The notes below the pieces were generated by a model. That model ran no database searches. It was not told the DNA's origin and saw only the letters and a list, made by a program, of their open reading frames with translations. Positions 12,517-23,621 of a stretch of DNA of 64,000 nt are shown piece after piece. The position numbers were made by a program, and so were the translations under genes. Position 1 is the stretch's first letter; every line of letters starts with the position of its first letter. Source of the DNA: Seiridium cupressi (lineage: Eukaryota > Ascomycota > Sordariomycetes > Amphisphaeriales > Sporocadaceae); assembly GCA_036674765.1 (NCBI GenBank), contig JARVKI010000007.1:496001-560000 (forward strand). Direction: 5' to 3'.

Positions 12517-13503
12517 TCAATCCTCCTCGACGATAGTTTCCAACATTCGTCCGGAAAACCGCGTGTGTTCATCTCCTTGAATCCTACTCCAGACCTTGGC
12601 CTTTACTCGGGCTTGCCTCTTCGCACTTCTCCTCGCCTGTCCCTGGAAGTTACCGATCTCCCCTTTCTGATTTTCGCTCCAGTCGGTGACATGTATGAGG
12701 AGACGGTTTCTTGTTGGATCTTGGCTGTATTCCGTCCCTGGATTTTCTGATGGTGGGTCGAACTCGAACAACTTCCACCCCATCTGAACGTGGACCTTGT
12801 GCAGGGCGCCAGCAACCTTGTCATAGTACTCCTCGTAAATTCGATTACGCTCCACAACTTGGCGTTTCCGGAGCTGGTCAGACCTGCAGATGAAACAAGT
12901 TTCGCTGGTCAGACAGCCACGCAGCTCTCGGTCGAAGTCGAGCTTGTGGACGAGGCACAGCTTGCCCAGCAAGCGCTTACTCTCCCGTCTCGTCTGTGGC
13001 ATGAAGCGAGGAAAATCTTCCTCGGGGGGGACATCCCCCAGCCCAAGCGTCTTTCGGCGCTCTTTGTGCAGGGCGAGGAATTCGTCTCTGCACCTCCTCT
13101 GGAAGACAAAGAGATTGACTCTATATGCTCGTTTCAGGCACTCCTTGGCATTCTTGAACTGCCTGACGTAGTATTCGTGGGGGCGATGGTGGGGATGCCT
13201 GATACAACTTATCTCCTCTGCATCATAGAGCGCGCAGCATGGTTGGGGAGCCTCGAACAGAGCCTCTAGTGGAATCCTGTTAGATAGCCTTACGAAACTT
13301 GGTAGGCTTTCCTCTGAGCTTGTACCGCCGATGTGGATGTATTTTGTTGACCTCTTCCTGGGGACAGTTGGCTTCTTCCTTGGGGGTGATGATGCCTTTC
13401 GGCGTTGCTTCTCGACAATTGCCTTCCGTATCTCATGGGCAAAATCCAAGAGATAACCCCTGTCGCTGATCTGAGCAGTGAGGGATGCTACGAAGGTAAG
13501 CAT
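12517..13503 (-). CDS. Hypothetical basic protein with Cys/His-rich segments
   Basis: An uninterrupted frame of 328 residues that I do not recognise. The first 30 residues are partly amphipathic (MLTFVASLTAQISDRGYLL). A Lys/Arg-Pro stretch follows (RRKASSPPRKKPTVPRKRS, near 35-53) and could be a nuclear localisation signal. Two Cys/His-rich patches follow: CCALYDAEEISCIRHPHHRP near 88-107, and CLVHK...CLTSETCFICRS near 182-210. The spacing C-x4-C-x2-C could bind zinc but matches no finger class I know. The C-terminus is rich in Arg/Lys. A coding origin is supported by length, composition and lack of stops, not by a family match. An upstream coding exon cannot be excluded. Confidence 0.55.
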   Translation of the reverse strand: MLTFVASLTAQISDRGYLLDFAHEIRKAIVEKQRRKASSPPRKKPTVPRKRSTKYIHIGGTSSEESLPSFVRLSNRIPLEALFEAPQPCCALYDAEEISCIRHPHHRPHEYYVRQFKNAKECLKRAYRVNLFVFQRRCRDEFLALHKERRKTLGLGDVPPEEDFPRFMPQTRRESKRLLGKLCLVHKLDFDRELRGCLTSETCFICRSDQLRKRQVVERNRIYEEYYDKVAGALHKVHVQMGWKLFEFDPPSENPGTEYSQDPTRNRLLIHVTDWSENQKGEIGNFQGQARRSAKRQARVKAKVWSRIQGDEHTRFSGRMLETIVEED

Positions 13504-14934
13504 TTTTGAGTCAAGTCTTGATAAATCTCCAAATAGAGGTGACGTATTGCTAAGGAGTAAAGAGAGTCGTCGAGGAGACGACGCAGCAATTATAGAACGA
13601 ATTGCTATAAGTTACTGACTTGTAATAGTAAAGATAAACAAAAGGCACGTTTACTTCTTCCGAGCTACAGCTTAATGCGGGATATTGGAGTTGATACCTG
13701 TCTGAACAATAACGTCATTAGCCACCTAATTCGAGTACGCAATGGCTCAACGGCAGCGACACTGCAACAAGCTGTTGGTTTGGAAAACAGGTCGGGCTCT
13801 TGAATGATAACAACCGAAGTGACGTTAGTTGGGATGGTTGGAAACAGCTGGCAGTCACGGAAAGAGTGAAGTGAGCTAGATATATGCATGGGATAATTGC
13901 CTTTTCGGAGAAAGCTCTCTAATTCTTCAACATGTTGTACCCACCCGCTGACAAAGTTTCTGGCGTGGGTCTAAGTCTATAACCATGATTATATGTCTCC
14001 AAACTTTGTAATAGCGATCATCACCTTCTCGTTCCTCATTCTAAGACTGGCACATGAAAGCCGTCCAGGTTTGGTAACTCATGCTCAAAATGTATCGGTG
14101 GGTTATGCGTAATATTGGGGCAGACATAGCAACTTTTATGCGTTCACTAACTACATGTAGGTATGCTACATGCGCTGATTCTTTTGGCTGTTGGATCTTC
14201 GAATCGATAGGCTAAAGATCACACGAACCTTTTTCTGGGAGTGTTGTACTTCTAATCAGCTTGCTGTATGTTTAGTAGTGTCTTAATTTGTCCCGAATTA
14301 AATTGCTCGTCGCCTCAAACTTGCTCACTCCTATCAATCCCGGACACTCTCATTCGGTCAGGTCAAGGAGCTTTCTTTACGCCTTTGCCATGCCCTTTGT
14401 CTAATACTAGTTTCACACTTGGATACCCAGTTCTCTTAGCCTATAACCGTGTCGGCCAAGGAGGAATCTCATTGGAGTTGACGTAAACGATCATGATATT
14501 GCATTTTCAACAAAGTGCAATATATCATGTCTTGTGATTAGGACATAAAAGTGCATAAATAGTGTTTAATTTTCTACTCTGCAAACGAAGACATTTTCAC
14601 ATATGGCCGCTAGGGGTATCTATCATGCCAAAGCCATCCTATGCTCGCCTCCTTCGTTGACATCTGGTCCTCCACCTTATAATGCGCTTGCACGTAGACG
14701 GCCGGGAGACAATTAGTCATAATCTTTCTCGGCCCAAGGTCTAATGCCATACTCTTTTCGTCGAATGTTACCATTCATATGTCCAATATGGGGCCTGCTT
14801 GGGCGCGGGCCACACTCTATCTCCCTGACTTACTCAGCCTCGACCCCTTGACGGGTGCGGGCATAACAGCACAAAGCTTATCTCTTTCTGATGTCATATT
14901 AGCAAGCTTGCCCGAAGCGCGCACGCTCGTGTGC
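13504..14934. other. Intergenic region, 1.4 kb
   Basis: Region upstream of the minus-strand hypothetical gene and downstream of the 1,240-residue gene. AT-rich patches such as 14490-14580 are present. The open frames here are short, with no protein-like composition. I see no RNA gene or mobile element. Confidence 0.45.
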
Positions 14935-17900
14935 TTAGTGGTGGGTAGACTTACCGCCTTCATCCTCGAACACGATACTGATGTCATCGTGCTCACCCGC
15001 GTAATCGGGCATGTCGAGGCAGAGAAATCTGTCCTCATCTCCTTTGGGGTGTCCCCCCTTTTCACTTGAATCACCCCCTTTCGGTAGTGGGAACTTGGCC
15101 TCTACAAATTTGAGAGTTGCCTTGCCCATTTTCCCCGAAGCCTCGTACACATCAGTGCCTCTGAGCACATAGCCCATACAATGGCCGTGACTCCAGTCTT
15201 CAAAGAAGGCGAGGAGCTGGATTGTCCCGTCTTGTGCGTGCTTGACTACTTGAATCCTTGCAGTGCCCGAGTCCCACTTCTTGTGCACGGGCACCACCAT
15301 GCGTCGGCGTGTGATATTCAGCGAGAGAGCAACGCCGTCAAAGATTACATTATATCCAGTCAGACCAGCTTCGAAGGCGTGTAGATCTTTGAACGAACTA
15401 AATCTGTATGTCCGTACCGTTTGTGACCGAGCGACAGTATTCTGCAGGGCTGCAAATTCCCGCGGTGCGTCGGCGAGTCCCGGACGGTCCAACACGGAAG
15501 TCGTCATATCGAGTTGCGGGTTTCGTATAACATGAAGTGTGAGAATGTCCTTCGTTCCGAGCCTGATCTTGAACTCACCCGGTGCCATGTTGATCCTGTC
15601 AATGATGGTTCCAACTGACGCACCCTTTGCATCTATTGAATTGAGCTCGAGCCGCAGTTTCTCCGCTAGAACGGTGGGTGGTGTGTCGCCGGCATATTTG
15701 TCGTTGACGATCCGTGCAAGCTGCCAAGGAAGTTTCTGGAGAGCCAAAAAGCCACCTTTGGAATCCTGTAAACTCTCTGCCATGTTGAATCCCTGGATGG
15801 CAACCTCGGTGATTAGCTCCTCGTCACTGTGAACATAGCTGCCCTTCAGCAGCATGATGAACTTCTCGCGCTCGTTGTCGTCATTGAAGCTAAGCACCAT
15901 GCGGCACTTGTCCTTTCCATCGCTGTATGATAGCTGGACCATGGGCTCCCGCTGTTCTCCCCGAAGGTAGGCATACTGGATAGGCATATGCGGCGGGTAA
16001 AAATGCGTGACACCGCTCAGTGTCCTCGTCCTCGGTCCCGTCACTACAGCGAGACGAAAGCCCCTGTGAAAAGACCTAGGGCCGGTGGGACTTCCCTCCT
16101 TCAGTAACCTTTCGTATAGACCCAGTTCGCATTGTCCAACGGGTTCCTTGGGAAAGGTGCGTCCATTAGGGTCAGCATCGAAGTAGTGAAAACCTTTGAG
16201 CTTCGTCTGAAACGTGACAAGCTCGTCTTTTCGAGGGTACAAATAACTCTGTACTTTGGCGTTGAAGTCAAAAATATTCCAGAGCATTCGAAAGTCCGTC
16301 TGCGAGCATTGGATTGCCACCAAGAACCCGCGCGGCATCTTCAATTCCAGTGAGCACTTATCCGTCCGCCACCTGACATTCTCCCAGCTCGGCCCAGCGT
16401 TCTTATCTGATTGTATACACAAAGTGACCGTACCATTCTGACTGGCCACGGTGAACATGAGAGTCGAATCTTTCTGCTGTCTGTTGATCGAGAGCATGCA
16501 GGGGAAATATGTGTGCATAGATTCCAGGCCCTGTTCCATCAAGTAAACGTCGGCTTTTACTCGCCCATAGTTGAACAGCGCTGGCGAATCCCCTAGTGGC
16601 AGTGCCTCAACCGCCGAGATCTGTTTATTGGATTGTGTTGTAGCAGCCAGTAAAGATCCCCAATTTCCATTCAGTAATGATATGATGTCCTGGCTCAAAG
16701 ACGGGTACTCGATCCAGATCGACTTGTCCATCATTTGCGGCATGAACGGCTCTTCCGGAGGCAGCAGACCGTTCCTCTTCATGGATCCCGCCAGTTTCTT
16801 CAAGTTCGTTGCCAAGACTTGTCTGACCTCACAGATGTCCGCTCCACTCAGATCATACTTGCCCTCGGCTATTTCCGGGAGGGCTTGCTCTGTAAGCCAA
16901 TAGGCCTTGGTCAAGTCGGTATATGCTTGATATCTGTTCATAAGACTCTTAGTCTCATCCAGGTCAGCACCCCTACTCCGGATTGCCGTTTCGAGAGCTA
17001 TCCGGCCTTTTAAGAACCACCACAGTGCAGCTCGGCACATGTCTTCGGGCTTGCAACTTCCTAGCGACTTGAATTGCTCCGCATGTAGGCGGAACAATTC
17101 GTATAAATGTCTAGTTCGTACGACAAATTCATCATATGCTTCATCATTCTCTGGTGGTTGGGACGAGAGTTTTCGTGGGGCCTTTTCCGGTGATGTGGTG
17201 CTCCAACCTCGATCTCGCGGATTCTGTGTGACAGGCGTAGCTTTGTGGGATAAATCTGACGTGGAGTAGATCGACCCGGAGTGCGAAGATGGAGTGTCCG
17301 TATCTGCTCTTGAGTTCATACGTAGTTCATCAACCTCTGGTGACCGCGCCGACTGGTTATCATTGTATAAAGCTGGGGGCGTTTCTTCGCCTGCCACCAA
17401 CCGCGCTAACGGTGATCTCTGTGGTGACGCTGATGACGGTATGGGACTCGATTCTTCCGGAGCAGGTGGCAAGGGTGATCTTCTTGCCGCATTTCGCGGT
17501 GGCGGCGCTTGTGGAAGCTGTTGCGGTTGAGTTGGGTCGGGAATAAGCGGCGCGATGTGTGTCCTCGTAGATTGAGCTCGCATAGGCGGCCGGTTCTCGT
17601 GACGAAGGGGCTGGGGTAGCGGCTTCCTCGTAGACTGTGCTCGGAACGGCGAGGAGGGCGAGTCCGACCGCTCAAACGGAGCTGTGAAGACGGGGGGAGG
17701 GATGGGCGCCTCGTCCATAACGACGGCGGGTATATCCCTTCTGGTCATCTTTTGCGGTGCTCGAACAGGCTCGGGAGACGAACCACTTTCGTCCCACTGC
17801 TGCTGCGCTTCTACGCTGGCAGACCGCGTCGCCTCGGCGAATGCCATACCCTCCGCTTGTCTTTGCTGATGCTGGTGGATCTCAATGAACGAACGTCTCG

Positions 17901-18657
17901 CCTCGTCCTTCCGGTCAGATGTTTCCAAGAAGCGGGACCTGGCCGTCTCCCCTGCAGGTAACGTCCTTGGTTGCGGTGGTGACGCCTGAGGGTTTGGTGG
18001 TGCGGGGCCGGCCCTTGGCTCGTCCATGCTGAAATCATTTACGGACGAGAATCCCGTCTGCGTCCGCCGAATGGGCCCTGGTACAAAGCCATTGTCGTCA
18101 TTCCTCGGCTTAACCTCCTGGAAAGCGCCTACCTGCCGTGCGTATTCATGACCCTGTTTTGTGGGCGGTATTGGTGCTGAGAACGGTACAGACTTGGACC
18201 TCTTTCTTCTCCCAATCTCAGCCGTGGCCGTCTCGCACTCGTCGCCGCCCTCGCCTATGACCTCGGGGTAGCTGTCCGCAAATCGGACGGCCAGACCTTT
18301 GTTCTTCCGTGCCCTAGGAGGACTGTGGGATCTCGACCGGTATGCCAGCTGCTGTGTGCCATCAATGCCCACGTCGAGGGCGCCTGGGTAGCGTGTCGCC
18401 CGACTCGTATCAAGAGCCAGCTGGGGCTGCCTAGTCTCGAACTCGCGGTGGCCGTGAGCGGGCGGGGGAGGCGGCGGGTGAAGGACCTGCAGCTTATCGG
18501 TAGTGCCCAGGAAAGCTGAAAGATCGTTGGCACTCTGTTCCGTCTTGTACTGGCGCTCGCGTTCCTTCTCGGCCGCCCGCTCCTTCTGCTTGCCAAACAT
18601 CTTGCCCATCAGTCGGTCGCGGCGCCGACCGCCCTCGGTTGGGGTGTCGGGCTCCAT
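14935..18657 (-). CDS. Conserved-looking fungal protein of unknown function, 1,240 residues
   Basis: A single long exon with a plausible start (MEPDTPTEGGRRRDRLMGKM). Residues 1-60 are basic and charged and may form a helix (KERAAEKERERQYK). Residues 60-500 are low-complexity Pro/Ser/Arg/Gln, probably disordered, with many S/T-P and RxxS sites that suggest phosphoregulation. From about residue 510 the sequence becomes globular: an all-alpha part (DEAYDEFVVRTRHLYELFRL, CRAALWWFLKGRIALETAI) runs to about 680. Several beta-rich blocks follow up to 1240, containing conserved-looking strands such as FKIRLGTKDILTLHVI. These may be pleckstrin-like folds, which is inference only. No enzyme motif, membrane segment or signal peptide is visible. 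The architecture of disordered N-terminus, helical domain and beta domains suggests a cytoplasmic scaffold. I do not know an assigned function. Confidence 0.85.
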   Translation of the reverse strand: MEPDTPTEGGRRRDRLMGKMFGKQKERAAEKERERQYKTEQSANDLSAFLGTTDKLQVLHPPPPPPAHGHREFETRQPQLALDTSRATRYPGALDVGIDGTQQLAYRSRSHSPPRARKNKGLAVRFADSYPEVIGEGGDECETATAEIGRRKRSKSVPFSAPIPPTKQGHEYARQVGAFQEVKPRNDDNGFVPGPIRRTQTGFSSVNDFSMDEPRAGPAPPNPQASPPQPRTLPAGETARSRFLETSDRKDEARRSFIEIHQHQQRQAEGMAFAEATRSASVEAQQQWDESGSSPEPVRAPQKMTRRDIPAVVMDEAPIPPPVFTAPFERSDSPSSPFRAQSTRKPLPQPLRHENRPPMRAQSTRTHIAPLIPDPTQPQQLPQAPPPRNAARRSPLPPAPEESSPIPSSASPQRSPLARLVAGEETPPALYNDNQSARSPEVDELRMNSRADTDTPSSHSGSIYSTSDLSHKATPVTQNPRDRGWSTTSPEKAPRKLSSQPPENDEAYDEFVVRTRHLYELFRLHAEQFKSLGSCKPEDMCRAALWWFLKGRIALETAIRSRGADLDETKSLMNRYQAYTDLTKAYWLTEQALPEIAEGKYDLSGADICEVRQVLATNLKKLAGSMKRNGLLPPEEPFMPQMMDKSIWIEYPSLSQDIISLLNGNWGSLLAATTQSNKQISAVEALPLGDSPALFNYGRVKADVYLMEQGLESMHTYFPCMLSINRQQKDSTLMFTVASQNGTVTLCIQSDKNAGPSWENVRWRTDKCSLELKMPRGFLVAIQCSQTDFRMLWNIFDFNAKVQSYLYPRKDELVTFQTKLKGFHYFDADPNGRTFPKEPVGQCELGLYERLLKEGSPTGPRSFHRGFRLAVVTGPRTRTLSGVTHFYPPHMPIQYAYLRGEQREPMVQLSYSDGKDKCRMVLSFNDDNEREKFIMLLKGSYVHSDEELITEVAIQGFNMAESLQDSKGGFLALQKLPWQLARIVNDKYAGDTPPTVLAEKLRLELNSIDAKGASVGTIIDRINMAPGEFKIRLGTKDILTLHVIRNPQLDMTTSVLDRPGLADAPREFAALQNTVARSQTVRTYRFSSFKDLHAFEAGLTGYNVIFDGVALSLNITRRRMVVPVHKKWDSGTARIQVVKHAQDGTIQLLAFFEDWSHGHCMGYVLRGTDVYEASGKMGKATLKFVEAKFPLPKGGDSSEKGGHPKGDEDRFLCLDMPDYAGEHDDISIVFEDEGGKSTHH

Positions 18658-21065
18658 GTTGGCAGGTATCTCAATTGTCCCTTTGTGGGAGGCGGCTCGC
18701 TACCAATGGCTGTCGGCGGGGCTCACCATGAGCCAACTCGCGGCGAGCAAGGTGGGTGCTGAGGCTTTGTTCGGCGCCTCTGCTTAGTGGCGGGGTGGTG
18801 GTCGTGATCGTTGTTGAATGATGGACGAGAACAAGAACAATGGCAACCGGGCCGCAAATCCAATAGTTGTGGTCCGATTGTCACATAGGCGAAGCCAGCA
18901 ATCGAGACAGAACCAACAGACGAGAAGAAGAGATCTGGCAAGTGCTCGTGTGCTACATACAGGTTGACAGGCTGGCCTACGAGGTCGGGGAGCGGTTCCC
19001 AAGTAAGTGCCCCCAGACGTCCAAGGTTGAGGTTCGGGTGTCGTGCCACACCAGGTTTGTGAGACCTGCAGCAAGGAGGGATCCGGTGCTGGGGGCGGTT
19101 TTGGTGTTTCCCCTGGGAAAGTTCGAATCGACAACGAATGATTTGGGATGGTCTCACACCAAGCTGACGAGGCGGGCGGGAGTGGTGGAATGCGACTAGT
19201 GATGCACCAGAAACAACAATAGAACAGTCAGACGTCCGATAAGATGGACGGCCGGCATATCTCAGCCATGGGTATCGCTCGTGGGTAAGTGCGTTAAATG
19301 TAGTGCGTGTATGTACGCAAGAGGGGTACGCTACATACGACGCAGCACATAAGGTAATCTGGAACCCAAGGATCTCAGAAAACCAGGCCCAAGGCCAGGC
19401 TAATCTACCTTACTCTCTCCCTTTTCTCACTTGCGCGACATTCAATTCACCTCTCGCAGTCAGTACACACACAGAGAGACATGCAGCACCTGGCTGGGCA
19501 CCACGCCCCTGTCTGCCCTGCCGTCGAGTTCCTGACAAAGTGAAGTGGTGGGCGCAGGAGTTGGCGCAAATCCCCCAATACTCCACCTCCGCTAACCAAC
19601 AGCAACCGCGACGTAACTAGGTAGGTTATATCCTCTACAAGAAACCCCAGGTCCGTCCTCGTACCAATTGATCATTCTGCATTCCCATTCCCATTCCGTG
19701 TCTGTCCGAAGGACTTTCTCGATCGTTACTTGCGATCCCAAATCGCTCTTTTCTCCTCGCTTGCTGGACGGACACAGTGGCCTCGAGATCTGCGCCTTTC
19801 GCTTGCCCTGGGCCTGATGTCGGTCAGGCATGACAATCATCGTCCACTTGAGTTTCAGGGTCAAGCACGGCCCGCACTTCTTGGGCCGTCACGAATTCCA
19901 GGGACCACCGCGGCTGGGACGTCCCCTCCAACCACCATCTTCTCCACATGCGCGGTGAGCACTAAACACCCAGCCAACAGCCCTTACCCTTGGATGTCAA
20001 GTAAGGATGACGAAGCATACCGTAGCTTCATTTTCATGATATGCCTCTCGAGCACTGGCGCCTCAGATGATATATGATGATATGCACTTCCACATGTAGC
20101 CACAGCCTGTCAATCCTTTCTTGCTTTGCGAAATCTCAATGTTAAAGTTTACCCCCTGAAGATCCTGTAACGTCGCGGTAGCGAAAAACCACAGCAGAAC
20201 CCCTCTGCCCTCAAACTTGGTGCCGTGGCACTCGGGTTGGAAAAAGGCTCGCTTGACAAACACCCGTTGCTGTCCCAATCCTAATTGTGATCCAACACCG
20301 CCGACTCCGGCTCAGCGCGTCAATTACGGCTCGACTTCCCGATTGATCATCTTACACATGTATTTATGTGGCACAGCGTTACGTATATTTACATATCCGA
20401 CCAAACCACTAGTCGCAAGTAGCGACTCTTTGCCGAGCTGAATCCATATCTTCACCGTATGCTACATTAAGCAAAGTCTATTTAATGATAGCCTTTTTGT
20501 AGTTCCAGACTTGATGGTCCCATGCGTAAAAGTAACCTTGTCCATTAACTATATTGTAGTCACCAAGCAACACACGACTTGACTAGCGCTCGAAGAACTC
20601 GTAAAGCAGCCGCAATACGAACTGTAATAAATCTAGCTCGCGCTCATCAATTTTAGCTGGCGGGGCAGGACAGTGCCTGTTGTTGATTACCTTACGACCA
20701 CCAGCTCGATATACAAGGGTAGGGAGAGAGCCGCACCTAACGTCGCCCGCTATACACCAAGTCCCCATTGCCATCGATCTTTTGGCGCTGTCGCAAAGAG
20801 ACAGGGAGTAGAGCTTCTGCTTTGCTTAACGACTACAACATATATCTCCACAAGCATTATAGCCATAAGCCCGCCATGAAACCGAGAAAGAGCTGGATTT
20901 CTACGACATCCCGAGCACCTATGACAATGCCGAGACAGGATACACCAAGGCAACTCCTAGAAAAAACTGAGATTGTATTTATTACCATACTCACCGAGAC
21001 GTTGAGAAGACAAATAGTTTTATGTGGCAGCCCATTTGTCAATTTTTTTTTCCGATGTAAAGTCG
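18658..21065. other. Intergenic region, 2.4 kb
   Basis: Upstream region of the minus-strand 1,240-residue gene and 3' side of ALG12. The part next to the start (18658-19200) is GC-rich and likely promoter plus 5' UTR. 20000-21060 is more AT-rich and ends in a T-run at 21043-21051. All open frames are below 150 codons and none looks like protein. No tRNA or repeat is seen. Confidence 0.45.
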
Positions 21066-22733
21066 CTACTCCTTGACCTCCTTTCTCGGAGGCCCTCTCG
21101 ATTTCTTCAGGATGCGTATCTGAGGCTCCATCCTTGGGCCGATCCACCAACCTCCAGTCAAAGCCCGTACCTTCTCACGAATCTTCTTGATAGTAGCACC
21201 TCGTCCCAATACTAGACTTCGCCCGGTCTCCAGATCGTCTTTTGCTTCCATGCCGGGCTTCAGAACTTCTACGCCGGCGAACCCCTCTATGAAACCGATG
21301 GTCTGCCACGAACCGATAGCCTTTGTGGGATCCTCGAGCAATAGGTAATCGAACTTGCTCCAGAATGCAGGACTACTTAGTGTAGCCGGCCTCTCAGTCT
21401 TGTCAAAGACGAATGCCACTGTATCTACTGCAGGTTTGGGGACATTTGGCGGGTGCTGGTGCTGGCCAAAAAGCGTCACACCCGTCATACAGGAAAGGAC
21501 GTCCGTGTGAACCATGACGGTCTGTACGTCGGCGGAGGATGATGTGGGAGTTACGAACGATCGCAATTCGGAAAGAGCTTCGCCACCTGGGTAGTTGAGG
21601 GAGGAAAGCACCAGCATTCCACTGCTAACAATGAAGGAGCCGGCAACAGAGGCCACAAGTGCGAGAGACGCAAGAGAGTAAAGTCTAGACTTCGCTCGTC
21701 GAGTAAATATGTAATTCGCACCCAGAGCAGCAGCTGCTGTCAGGGGCGGGGCAACATAAAAGATGAAGCGGGCCTCTTTGTGCGGTTGAAAGGAGTAGAC
21801 GGCCATGAATATCAATGTCGGAATAGTGAGGGCTCTGGCCGGTGCTTTGGTAGCCGGATTCGACAAGGACAAGGGAAGGAGCAGTCCCAACACGAGTGGG
21901 TTGGTCAGAATCTTTGGTAGTGCATTGGTGAAGTAATAATGCCACGGTGAGACTCCCCAGTCGGAAGACGAGCCACGAATGACATTATAAACAAAGCCCC
22001 AAAGCTCCGGCCACACAGGCTTCTGCCAGAAATACGAGTCAAGCGGAACTGACACCAGCAGCGACAACACAAACGAGATCAAGTGCGCCTCTAGAATACT
22101 CTCCGCTGACAGACGCCGGACCAAAAAGAGGTAGGCGGTGGTAGTGCAGAGCAGTATAGCGAGCTCGGATCGGAAAATGGATGTCGCAAATGTCAACAAT
22201 GCAATCGCCAGCTTGCATTGCCCGAGGCGGAGCGTGTTAGGATTTCCAACTAGCTGAGCAAATGCGAGCGTCGTAAGACCGAAGGCGAACATATTTGGTA
22301 GGGTCCGCGATGCGTAGAAGAGTACATGAAATTGACTCGCTTGCAACACCGCATACCACCTTGCGGTTGGTTTCCCGAACTCTCGTGCCACTCTGGACTT
22401 GAAGAACAACAAGCTCCATGCGTTGAAGAGACCGAGGACGGCCCGCACAACGAATTGTGCACGTTCAAAGCCGATGAGGGCCACAATGGGTTGCGCGAAT
22501 CCAGCAAGAAGGACAGGCCCTAGGAAGGTCCGCGGCACTGCCCCAGGAAAGTCGAAGTGATCATACTGGGTCGAAAGCTTCGTATGTACGTCCTTGGTGG
22601 GCGTCCCATAGACCAGGATGTCGTGTGCAGCCTGCAGGTTGAACGATTCTTCAACTTTGGTATAAGGCGCGACAACGAGATGGATGACGACCAAGGCCGG
22701 TATAGCCAATGACAGTAAAGTGTCTACTCGCAT
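21066..22733 (-). CDS. ALG12: Dolichyl-P-Man:Man7GlcNAc2-PP-dolichol alpha-1,6-mannosyltransferase (ALG12)
   Basis: An ER membrane glycosyltransferase of family GT22. It adds the eighth mannose, alpha-1,6 linked, to the lumenal lipid-linked oligosaccharide used for N-glycosylation. The 555-residue frame is intronless. Diagnostic features: the N-terminal PYTKVEESFNLQAAHDIL, with the catalytic acidic residues in the first lumenal loop; the DFPGAVPRTFLGP segment; multiple hydrophobic helices (near 5-22, 75-95, 130-165, 175-240, 275-310, 340-380); and the GT22 motif HKEARFIFY near 320. The length fits the family. The C-terminal third is soluble and less conserved. The gene is divergent to YOS1, with about 500 bp between starts. 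PIG-B and SMP3 are the main alternatives in GT22, but the N-terminal motif favours ALG12. Confidence 0.92.
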   Translation of the reverse strand: MRVDTLLSLAIPALVVIHLVVAPYTKVEESFNLQAAHDILVYGTPTKDVHTKLSTQYDHFDFPGAVPRTFLGPVLLAGFAQPIVALIGFERAQFVVRAVLGLFNAWSLLFFKSRVAREFGKPTARWYAVLQASQFHVLFYASRTLPNMFAFGLTTLAFAQLVGNPNTLRLGQCKLAIALLTFATSIFRSELAILLCTTTAYLFLVRRLSAESILEAHLISFVLSLLVSVPLDSYFWQKPVWPELWGFVYNVIRGSSSDWGVSPWHYYFTNALPKILTNPLVLGLLLPLSLSNPATKAPARALTIPTLIFMAVYSFQPHKEARFIFYVAPPLTAAAALGANYIFTRRAKSRLYSLASLALVASVAGSFIVSSGMLVLSSLNYPGGEALSELRSFVTPTSSSADVQTVMVHTDVLSCMTGVTLFGQHQHPPNVPKPAVDTVAFVFDKTERPATLSSPAFWSKFDYLLLEDPTKAIGSWQTIGFIEGFAGVEVLKPGMEAKDDLETGRSLVLGRGATIKKIREKVRALTGGWWIGPRMEPQIRILKKSRGPPRKEVKE

Positions 22734-23232
22734 GTTAGTTCATCGCCGTGAACGAAAACGCGAGGTCAATCGAGTTTGATTCCTAGCTTACCTACGGCCC
22801 CCATCATTCAAAGACGTGTGGCAGAGAAGCATAAAATGTCCAAAGGACTTTTCGAGAACAGAATTTACCGATTTATATTGATTCCGTCGCTGCTCCCTCC
22901 CATGGAGTGACACCGGGAGCTCGGAGTCGGAGCTCCAAGCCCTCTAAACCCAAATGCTACTGGTTTCCCAGCGCGAAGGTCCAATGTAAATCCGCCCCCG
23001 GACAGCTGGCAACATCGGACTTAGCTAGGCACCTAGAGCACCTTCTCAACGCAACACGATTTCGAACGCAGCCACACGATATAGACGACTGACGGCATCC
23101 AATTCCCGGCTTGCGTTTCCGTAAACCAGTTCAGCCCCCGCGCAAAGCGAAAAATCTCTGCCAAGGCGGCCCCAGCGACAAACAAGACCCATACGAGTTG
23201 CCCATCCGGATAGGCATTCACGCTCGACCAAA
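22734..23232. promoter_or_regulatory. Short divergent promoter shared by ALG12 and YOS1
   Basis: About 500 bp separate the ALG12 start (22733, minus) and the YOS1 start (23233, plus), so both genes must take their promoters from this stretch. No clear TATA box lies at a standard distance on either side. The sequence is GC-rich near YOS1, as in many housekeeping promoters. Confidence 0.5.
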
Positions 23233-23621
23233 ATGGCGATCATTCCGTCCTTCGGCCTGGGCTCGTTCTTCCAGATCGCAGTCCTGCTACTGAACGCTGT
23301 TGCTATCCTATCCGAAGACCGGTTCCTCGCGCGCATTGGTCTGTCCTCGGCGACACACGACCCGGCTTTCGGCGCAGGCCCCGGCGGCGACCAGACCTTC
23401 AAGTACAAGCTCATGAACATGATTGCGAGTGTGCGCATGGTTACAAGGAGTACGTTCCACCCTCTGTGACATCGTGGAGGTTTCAGAGCAGCGTCGAGAG
23501 CAGTCATTGACATATAGGAGAACACAACCTTCAAGAGTAGCTTAGCTAACATGATCCTCTCGCAGTCCCGCTAGTATTGGTGAACACGTTGATTATATTT
23601 TATGAGCTTTTGCTCGGATGA
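23233..23621 (+). CDS. YOS1: Yos1-like ER-to-Golgi transport protein
   Basis: A small membrane protein of the Yip1-Yif1-Yos1 complex that acts in COPII vesicle traffic. It is the homologue of animal IER3IP1. Exon 1 is 23233-23449, intron 23450-23565 (GTACGT donor, GCTAAC branch, GCAG acceptor) and exon 2 is 23566-23621. The joined product is 90 residues: an N-terminal hydrophobic helix ending in LLNAVAILSEDRFLARIGL, a short variable loop (about residues 40-55), then KYKLMNMIASVRMVTRIPLV and a second helix ending in YELLLG. Read without splicing, the frame ends early (RSTFHPL). Length, two helices and the C-terminal G are all normal for the family. It shares a promoter with ALG12. Confidence 0.93.

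Noticed and set aside
19120..19140. GTTCGAATC resembling a tRNA B-box
   Set aside because: No flanking T-stem pairing and no A-box upstream.
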